Assembly: GCA_900617975.1 (NCBI GenBank)
Contig: UZAE01014211.1
Location: 5,433-16,002 of the forward strand
Source: Rodentolepis nana
Lineage: Eukaryota; Platyhelminthes; Cestoda; Cyclophyllidea; Hymenolepididae
Length of the DNA: 10,570 nucleotides
Direction of reading: 5' to 3'
The notes under the pieces are model-generated. The model did no database searches. It worked only from the letters and a program-made list of their open reading frames with translations, and had not been told where the DNA came from. The position numbers and the translations under genes are program-made. Position 1 is the stretch's first letter, and every line of letters begins with the position of its first letter. Of the stretch, positions 1 to 7,078 are shown piece by piece.

Positions 1-261
1 CAGGTTATTGGAGGTTTTTATAGTTATTATTAGCCCTTTAGCTGACTTCGAGCTTCACAGAGAGGAGGAGAAACATCAAAGTGACAAAAGTCGAGAGGGG
101 GAGGGAACAGAATAATGATTCACGGACGTAAAAGAGACAGACAGACACAAAGGTTGAAAAACGGTGAGGTGAGTACTGTGAAAGCGGTTGAATATGACAT
201 ACTGTGGGGTCATAGTAGTTTGAAGTCAGAAGTCAACTGCTGTATGAGTATACATTGCCCA
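1..261. repeat. Dispersed repeat, copy A (may extend beyond the window start)
   Basis: This stretch matches about 6186-6656 in direct orientation. Shared blocks in the same order include ATTAGCCCTTTAG, GGCTTCACAGAG-like sequence, GAAACATCAAA, AAAAGTCGAGA, GTAAAAGAGACAGACA, ACACAAAGGT, GGTGAGGTGAG, the GTGGGGTCAT module and TATGAGTATAC. Copy A holds one instance of the 37-bp module (197-233), whereas copy B holds five. It has no coding potential and no recognised transposase. It is probably an old non-autonomous element or a segmental duplicate inside an intron. Ends are approximate because similarity fades. Confidence 0.85.
197..233 (+). repeat. 37-bp module, single copy in repeat A
   Basis: The module begins ACATACTGTGGGGTCAT and ends AGTTTGAAGTCAGAAGT. 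It is the same length as each of the five modules in copy B and differs from them at a few positions. Confidence 0.85.
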
Positions 262-926
262 AGGTGCACCAAGGGGAGGTAAGTCTATCGCACATCCCGG
301 AGTTAGAATATGGCCTAATGCTAACGACTACGGAGGATCGGACATGTTAAATCAAAGTGTTATGTGCCTAACAAAAGGGGTGTGTGTAAACAGACAAAGG
401 TAAAGGCGTAACGACCAGGTGGTCACATTTCATGACCAATTTTGGAAGTACCATTTATTACTTAGAAATCAAGTCTGAAACGAAAACTACTGTTCATGAG
501 GCTGCGTTCTTTATTTACTGTGCATTAGTTTGCTACACTAACCAGCTTTGACTTATATATAGCAGTTTTTTTATATTTTGGAATGGTTCCCAAGATTATC
601 TAAGCTATCACAAAGTTACAGATGAAACAGACGTATTTCCTGGAATACACTTATTTGGGCGATGCTATGTATTGGACTGCGGTGCGTATGTGTGCGTGTG
701 TGGTGCCACTGACTGAAGATTGCTTATTCATTTTATGCCGTTTCGGGTATGATAATCATGTTTTAACTTTAGTGATTGATTAGCCAAGAGGTATCTTCCC
801 TACTGACCTCATAGAGTGATTGGCATGACGTAAGCAACGTTTCATAATGTTTAGACGTGCAAACACTACTTTTCTTCAACCATTCAGGCGTTGTGTCGCC
901 CAAAAGTGTGGCACAAAATGTTTATT

Positions 927-957
927 GGGGGGGTGGGGGTGGGGTGTTGGTGTGGGT
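927..957 (+). repeat. G/T-rich low-complexity tract
   Basis: A run of seven G is followed by GTGGGGG, TGGGG and alternating G/T sequence. It has enough G-runs to form a G-quadruplex on the + strand. No function can be read from it. Confidence 0.7.
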
Positions 958-2131
958 CTGATTGCTCTGTTTCATTAGACAGCCGAGATGGAGTGGAGTC
1001 AGGAGATCGGAGGAGGGTTGCTTCTCCATTTTACATTTTCAGTTGACTTTCTTCTTGTGATAAATATGTTAAAAATTTATTGTAAATTTAATGAAATTAA
1101 GTGCTCAGTAAATTTTTCTCATTGCGTTTTTTCCCATTTTTTTAATAACAAATATTAATGCATGCTAACACATTTGGGGTTAATTTAAATTGAGTAAAAA
1201 TTGCGTTCTTCTAAGTTCTAATTAGCGAAAAAGCCAGAACTTAAAGACCACATGGGGATTAGGCAAATTACCATGCAATTTAGCCGATTATAGCACAAAT
1301 ATGCAAATTTCGTTAATAATAAAATCAAAACCGTTACTAAAATGTTAAATGATAAAACGCGTCATTTTTGCCAAAATCTCCAGGCGAAAGTTATTTATCG
1401 GTAGAGCAAAATGCTGGTTTCACTTTGAATCATTTCGAAAGTATTCCATAGCGTACGAAGTAACGGATTGATCAATGATTTCGTTGGATCCTTGAAGTTT
1501 TCGGATTCCACGACCGAGGTCTCATTTCTTCAAATAAATCTACATCATGAATGTGTACGGTTTAAAGTTGAAACTTCTTACCGTGAGTTGAGGCTTTTGA
1601 TAATAGTGCAAACTGATTTACCATTTTCCTTAATCTTAAAGGAAAATACCCAACAACCCATTCCAATCTCTCCTTCAACCGTCACAACAGGAGTTCCCTT
1701 TTCAAATTGTTGGCAAATTGTTCATCCAGACCATTGAAACGAAGCACTGTGTATAAAGTGAGATATTTAGATAATGACAAAGGTCCTCAAATCAAACAGA
1801 AGTGAACTGTGTGCGATTTCTGGGCACAATCACTTGGGGGGTATATCGAATACCTGGTGGGGGGCTACTAATCGTGCTGTTGGTAGTCTTAATGGTATAA
1901 TCCAAGGTCGTTTAAAAATGATCTGCCAGGATTAGATTAAAGATTCGTTGAATGGAGCGAGTGAAGGCGAAATCAATGCGAGACCAATGAATCTTAATTT
2001 GAAAACACGCAGGATTTAGGAGTAACTTTATGAAGAATATCAAAACGAAGCAGTAGTTGGTGGTGGTGAAGAAGTTGGTCCTGGTGACCCAAGAAGTGCG
2101 AGACAAAAGAATGCAGGTACGTTCACTCGAG

Positions 2132-2141
2132 CTATTTTTAG
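2132..2141. promoter_or_regulatory. MEF2-type site, CTATTTTTAG
   Basis: A perfect match to the near-palindromic MEF2 consensus CTA(A/T)4TAG, followed by a GCGCGCGC stretch. BK channels are muscle-expressed in many animals, so an intronic muscle enhancer is conceivable. A 10-bp match in AT-rich DNA can also arise by chance. Confidence 0.3.
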
Positions 2142-3120
2142 TGCGCGCGCCCCCGCCGTTCTGTTTGATAGCGCGGTCGGATGCACGTAGGGGCATGCGA
2201 ATTCGCCCAAAATGGGGTAAAAGTGGACAGAAGGGAAACACTTTCGGTGAACTCGGCAAATCGATCACATTTCTGCAATTATTAATTACAAAACTCGAAT
2301 TGCAAAGTGCACACTATGAAAGGAAAAAGAGATTTCGGTTGTTAGCAAAATAAAACAACTCTCAAGGTGATTAAATCAAATGAATTTACTTTGGTAAAAT
2401 CACGAGGCACGAGTGGGGTGAGCTTTCAAATTCGTTGGTCATGACTCAACATGCGTGGTTGGAATCAGGATCCGAAAAATCGATATCTCATCTAAATGAA
2501 AATTATGACTACATTTCACAATTTTTTGCTCATTGGCAGTTGGTTATTTTGTGAGTTTATTCCTTTGATATTGACAAGAATTTTATAATAATTCTTACAA
2601 AAATGGCCAGTTCGACTTTAAAAAAACACTACTTCCCCGATTGACAGTATCATTTCATTTTATTATGCATCATTGTTCAAGCGACCGCAAAAAAGGAAAA
2701 ATTGGGGGGGCCACATGGAAAGCAACTTCGTTCCTCATTTCGTTCCTCGGTATTTTAGCAATTCATTTTCCTTAAATTATTTATGAACGCATAATTTTGG
2801 AGGAGTGACGCATGAACCAGCCATTTGGGCGCCTTCGTCATCAGCATTAAAGGAAGTACCACCACAAAGCCGCTAATAGACGCCATTTCTGTGAGTGCGC
2901 GCCCCACAGCAAAAGGAGGTTGGCTTCACTTTTGAATTCTTTTGTCTTCTTTACCTCAATCACATGAAAGTCGCATATTTCTTGAAAGTACTTCCACTAA
3001 ATGTACTTGCCCTATTCAAGTGGGTGGGCGGAAATGATGAAATTAGTCATTTGAAAATCAACGAATTCCTCCTCTTCTGCTCCTCCCCGCCCCACCTTCT
3101 TTGCATGCCTTTTTTGCGGG

Positions 3121-3130
3121 CTATTTTTAG
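3121..3130. promoter_or_regulatory. Second MEF2-type site, CTATTTTTAG, with a near match at 3141-3150
   Basis: The same decamer as at 2132, followed ten bases later by ATAAAAATAG, one base off the consensus, and then by CGCG. Two identical sites and a flanking half match within 1 kb are suggestive, but this is motif evidence only. Confidence 0.3.
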
Positions 3131-3698
3131 ACTGCTTTCAATAAAAATAGCGCGACATAAGGTCAGTTTGCAACACATGTGAATGCAAGACTGCAAATAG
3201 ACTGAAATAAAACAATAACTTGACTTTATGCAAAAAAAGAATTAAAAAGCTAATCGAGACGCGTCTTCGAGAGTGGATAAATTTACAATGCATCCAAGTT
3301 ACTACTGTTAAATATGAAATAATAAAAACTTTTTTTTCTATTAGTTGTATTTAAATTCAAAATTCGATCATAATCATAAATTAGTTCATAGTTTTGCAAT
3401 ATTGGAATAAATCGTACGTGACATTGCATAGAATTGTGTCTCAGCACGTTGATTCATAAAATTGGAGCTGTCTCACTAGGTCGGTGGTAAGACATGTCGT
3501 TGATGTAATGTCAGCACGTTCAAAGCATGATCATTTGCTAATTATTTTGTCAGCATGATTTGATTATAAAGAATTGTGTCCTTAAACTGTACAGTTAAAG
3601 TGTCGAGACATCTTTCTTGATTGGGTCTCTTTATCTTTAATTTCTCAAGGGAACTAGAGGAGTTGGTTTCTGTTGGAGAGTCTTTTTCAAGGCCATTT

Positions 3699-3723
3699 CG
3701 GGGGGAGGTAGGGAGGGAGGAGG
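3699..3723 (+). repeat. G-rich purine tract
   Basis: GGGGGG, AGG, GGG, AGGG and AGGAGG runs lie within about 25 bases, so a quadruplex is possible. It sits in a non-coding region with no nearby exon. Confidence 0.6.
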
Positions 3724-5180
3724 CGTTTGCACCCATGTCTACCTGCCAATTACTCGAACGCACATTTCACAACCTTCAACAAACAACTTGTTGCCAGAGA
3801 AAATTAGCCACTTTCTTCCTCATTTCAGCCTATTTTAGCCTCTTCATTTGAAGCTCTGTAAGAGGCTAAAACTCTCGATTGCACTCCTTTTGTGCCGCTA
3901 TGCAAAGCTGTTGAGGCCCTTAAAGAGGAATCGTTGCCGCGTAATAATATCATGCTGACAGTCACATGCGTTTGCCAGTTTAATTATTTTTTCAATGACA
4001 AATTGTGAAAAGCTTTCGGCAATAGTCAATTTTGCCAAGCTTGCTGAGCTTTACTCCTTTCCAATTATTTACACATCGTCGTAGATAATTAGACACCTGA
4101 AAAGACGTGTTAATCTGATCTAAGACCTCTTGAAGATGCTTATCTATGCGAGGAATACAAAGGAAATAATTTTCGTCTTAGGGAGTGCCAAGTTGTTGGA
4201 GTGCTGAAAGTCCCTTATCTGATTGGATTGAAACTACAATAAGGACGTGACCGTAGGTAACCATCACCGGTATATAATGAAATTCGAAGAGGAATACCTG
4301 AAGTTTTCGCTGTTAAATTGACAGAGGGCAAGGTGACCCATAGTAATATCTTAACTTCCAGCTCATCTGTGGGTACTTGAGAGAATTATTACTGGTAGGA
4401 TACCGAGGCAAACATTTTCGTTGCAGCCGTGAAAAATTTTAAAAGTTTTCAAATTTGCTGAAGAGATAATGATTATGAATAAGAGAAATGTTCTCTGATT
4501 TCTGGTTGTTGTTTTAAACTTCGGCATTCATTTCTACTCACTCCGCCAAATTTCTAAAATCGGTAAAAATTGGACAATAGTAGACAGTTTAATCTACTAA
4601 TGGCATTCATTTTTTGCCTTTTTAAACCTAAAAATGGTAATACCCGCTATTTACTTCATATATCCTCCTAATTAAACTGTTCTCCATGATTTGCGACTTA
4701 ACCTAATTAGAAAGTACTTTATATAGAACACATTTATCTTTCCTTCTTGCTAGATTTACTCACTTAACAAATTAGCACATTTCATCAATTGATAAGGAGC
4801 ACATTTGATTTTTTTATTGTAAGTATGATTTAGACGTAAGATATGCAGCTTGGAAATTGATATAGAATCATTTCCAAGGCGGTTGGTGGACAATTGCATG
4901 GTTTCACATGAATTTGATCCACTTTCTCCTGTAATCTTGTGATGGTGTATTTCACGATGCAGGAGAGTGGCTGTCCACTTTCCATAATCATTTCTAGTTC
5001 CTGGTTCGGACTATGTTTCACAGCTCATATGCCAACTTCCAAATTAAATTAACTGTAATCTACTTGAGTTTTTGGCCTATGATATAATAATAGAGTACGT
5101 AAGACTTCCCACTTCTTCATATTTCACCTCAATTCGTTATTAATAGTAGGAAGAAATATGCCAGAAGTAAAACCACGAAT

Positions 5181-5214
5181 TGTTGACTTGTTCCTACTGT
5201 AGGTAATAGTGCAG
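5181..5214 (+). promoter_or_regulatory. 3' splice site with tandem acceptor, Slo1 exon at 5203
   Basis: A pyrimidine-rich tract ends in CTGTAG at 5202. The first four codons, GTA ATA GTG CAG, end in a second AG at 5214. Use of 5202 gives [11 protein letters not shown], which fits the family at this point. Use of 5214 would delete VIVQ in frame. The first AG is the expected major site. Confidence 0.75.
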
Positions 5215-5679
5215 TTGATGCAATATCACAACAAGACCTACCTACTAAACATTCCGAATTGGGACTGGCGAAGGGGCGATGATGCGATTTGTGTTGCAGA
5301 ATTGAAGTTGGGCTTCCTGGCGCAGAATTGTCTAGCTCCGGGATTCTCAACTCTCCTTGCGAATCTCTTCACCATGCGGACGTATAGAAAAGCATCGGGA
5401 ACAGAGGCGAGCTCGACAGTCTTGCCGATGGGAACGAGCAGCTTCTGGCTGGACGACTATATGGAGGGTGCGGGGATGGAGATGTACACAGAGCACTTTT
5501 CGCCCGCCTTCGAGAAAATGACCTTCGCTGCCGCAGCTGAACTCTGCTTCTCTCGCTTGCGTCTCCTTCTCATAGCTGTGCAATCATCGAAGAGCTCTAG
5601 TGACACTGCCGCTGCTGTTCATTCACCTTACCCAACAACTGGAAATCTTGACACTCATGTCATCTCCATCAATCCCAAT
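5203..5679 (+). CDS. slo-1 (KCNMA1 orthologue): Slo1/BK calcium-activated K+ channel, internal exon (C-terminal part of RCK1)
   Basis: This 159-codon internal exon encodes part of the cytoplasmic gating ring of a BK channel, a tetrameric plasma-membrane K+ channel opened by voltage and Ca2+. It opens with [11 protein letters not shown] and continues with [36 protein letters not shown] and [11 protein letters not shown], blocks I recognise as near-diagnostic of Slo1 RCK1. [14 protein letters not shown] and ISINPN follow. The exon starts after the acceptor TGTAG at 5198-5202 and ends at AAT|GTAAGA, both in phase 0. Residues R59 (5377) and E93 (5479) match the family's RCK1 Ca2+-site Arg and Glu. 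There are two insertions relative to fly and human channels: about 13 residues between those ligands, and a Ser/Thr-rich stretch before ISINPN. The preceding exon, with the pore and early RCK1, was not found in the window. Identity as Slo1 is very secure; the start is an inferred splice site, not a translation start. Confidence 0.95.
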
Positions 5680-5695
5680 GTAAGACACTTTTGAA

Positions 5696-5715
5696 GGGGG
5701 AGGGGAGGTGAGGGG
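5696..5715 (+). promoter_or_regulatory. G-run cluster just downstream of the donor
   Basis: GGGGG, GGGG, GG and GGGG runs begin 16 bases after the donor at 5680. G-runs close to 5' splice sites are known intronic splicing enhancers in animals, and four runs could form a two-tetrad quadruplex. The role here is inferred from position only. Confidence 0.45.
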
Positions 5716-5787
5716 TTGCAGGTAATAGATCTTGAATTAAGGATGGGTCAAGTCTCTCGAAACATCTGAAACAGTTCATATGTTCGA

Positions 5788-5806
5788 GAAGTTCTTGAAG
5801 AACTTC
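5788..5806. repeat. Perfect 9-bp inverted repeat with 1-base centre
   Basis: GAAGTTCTT, G, AAGAACTTC reads as an exact hairpin or dyad about 110 bases into the intron. It resembles a partial heat-shock element (TTCnnGAA core), but the spacing of the outer GAA/TTC units is wrong for a full one. Confidence 0.6.
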
Positions 5807-6185
5807 AGAATTTATTGACTAGTTAATTAAACAAGTCAGTCATTGTTGGATTATACGCGACTCACTAAAATAGAGGGTGTATTGCTATTTACTTTCGGAT
5901 TTTCGCTTTTATGATTTAAATTTGTTTCCTCATAAAAGGTCTTCTAAACTCCCTACCAATAGCGTTAATCGCACATTTCCTTAAAGATGGAATCTTCCAA
6001 CGTGTATCCATTTAGAAAAATACATCGACATGAGATTGCATTGCAATATTGATTATTTTTTGGTGGGTTTCGATTTTTTTTCTTGAAGTTTCAAAGCTCG
6101 TTGCATAAAAAGGCCTCGTCATAATTGTTTATCAGCCAGACGCGCCTAGTGAACCTTATTGACAACAATTTATTTATTTATATCA

Positions 6186-6656
6186 AATGGAAGGCTTTAT
6201 GATAGTTATCATTAGCCCTTTAGTTTATTTCAGGCTTCACAGAGTGAGTGGAACATCAAATCGAAAAAAAGTCGAGATGGGGGGGGGGAAACAGAAGAGT
6301 GTTTCAAAGATGTAAAAGAGACAGACACAAAGGTAGAAAAAAAGGGTGAGGTGAGCACTGCGGAAGAAGTCGACAATGACATACAGTGGGGTGATGGTAG
6401 TTTGAAGTCAGAAGTGTGACATATAGTGGGGTGAGGGTAGTTTGAAGTCAGAAGTCCACTGCCGGTTTATAGACTTTTTGCCGTATGAGTATACTTTGTA
6501 ACATACAGTGGGGTCATGGTAGTTTGAAGTCAGAAGTCAAGGCATACAGTGGGGTCATGGTAGTTTGAAGTCAGTGGTCAACTATACAGTGGGGTGATGG
6601 TAGTTTGAAGTCAGAAGTCAACTCCCGGTTTATAGACTTTTTTGCCGTTCGGCAAA
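6186..6656. repeat. Dispersed repeat, copy B, with internal module expansion
   Basis: A same-orientation relative of bases 1-261, lying in the next intron region downstream. The first 190 bases align block by block with copy A. From 6379 onward the single module of copy A is replaced by five modules, some followed by a spacer containing CCGGTTTATAGACTTTTTGCC (at 6462 and 6625). The copy ends near a 7-bp hairpin, TTTGCCG-TT-CGGCAAA (6641-6656). No open frame or known transposon ends are visible, so the class is unresolved. Confidence 0.85.
6379..6618 (+). repeat. Five 37-bp modules in interrupted tandem array
   Basis: Modules lie at 6379-6415, 6419-6455, 6501-6537, 6542-6578 and 6582-6618. 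Each carries a CATACAGTGGGGT-like start (CATATAGTGGGGT in the second) and GGTAGTTTGAAGTCAG near the end. Module two is followed by a spacer of about 45 bases, and module five by a spacer with the same core. The others are separated by 3 or 4 bases. The pattern suggests unit duplication followed by duplication of a larger unit that included the spacer. Confidence 0.88.
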
Positions 6657-7078
6657 TAGCGTTGAGAATGTGATTGAATCAAATTATGACTGAAAATGTT
6701 GCATGAAATAGTCATAACAAGTTTAGCGTAATGTCAGACGAGGGCATTTCACCAGATCATCGAAATCTGTCTGCGTTGACTTCCACAGACTGCGTTCTCT
6801 TTTCTGCCCCTGAATCGCGATAGTGGAATGGACGCTTTCTGTTAGTGCTGTCGTTGCACATGCCAACACCTGGATTTTGTCGCGGGCACGAACTTCACAC
6901 CTGTAACAAAAGTACATTGGCTAGGGGTTTGGTTGGTGCTCACATAAGGCGACTTTATAAAATCACTAAACTCATACTCGAGGAAGATAGCGTCACCATC
7001 GAAATGAAAAAGAATTTGAAAGTAAAATTTTTTTCCTTTCTATCTGATATTTAAAAATTGTCAAAATTACGATTTTAG

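Larger units (their letters stand above)
262..5202 (+). other. Non-coding region, inferred 3' part of a large Slo1 intron
   Basis: No Slo1 exon or other recognisable protein was found here on either strand. The open frames present (for example 1468-1737, 2057-2353, 2895-3182 and 3621-3851) are short, lack family motifs and look like chance. Base composition is mixed: AT-rich at about 1040-1360, 3190-3440 and 4440-4840, with G-rich patches at 927-957 and 3699-3723. The end at 5181-5202 (TGTTGACTTGTTCCTACTGTAG) is a good polypyrimidine tract and acceptor for the exon at 5203. A small poorly conserved exon could still be hidden here, so the intron assignment is an inference. Confidence 0.7.
5680..7078 (+). 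other. Intron between the two Slo1 exons
   Basis: The donor is AAT|GTAAGA and the acceptor ACGATTTTAG|AGT. Both exon edges are in phase 0, and the spliced product reads ISINPN followed by SATKITANTLGFFIAQ, the same length as this segment in other Slo1 proteins, which strongly supports these exact sites. The intron opens with a G-rich tract and contains repeat copy B. It also has a less AT-rich, unassigned stretch at about 6740-6930. Short frames on both strands at 6723-7054 show no recognisable domain. Confidence 0.92.

Noticed and set aside
1301..1308. POU octamer ATGCAAAT (also at 10178)
   Set aside because: An 8-base match occurring twice in AT-rich DNA of this length is not unusual, and nothing else nearby supports it.
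1468..1737. 89-codon + strand frame
   Set aside because: No recognisable domain, AT-rich composition like its surroundings and no convincing splice or start context.
1912..2268. Minus-strand frame containing MPLRASD, reminiscent of the Slo1 MPLRASN block
   Set aside because: Only these few residues match. The surroundings show no RCK2 sequence, so it is a chance match.
5788..5806. Heat-shock element
   Set aside because: Only one TTCnnGAA pair has the correct spacing; the outer units are one base off, so it is recorded only as a dyad.
6379..6618. CRISPR-like pattern of 37-bp repeats
   Set aside because: Gaps are mostly only 3 or 4 bases, spacer-sized gaps share sequence with one another, and the window is plainly an animal gene with introns.
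6186..6656. Helitron
   Set aside because: There is an end hairpin but no CTRR terminus, no TC start and no helicase or Rep sequence.
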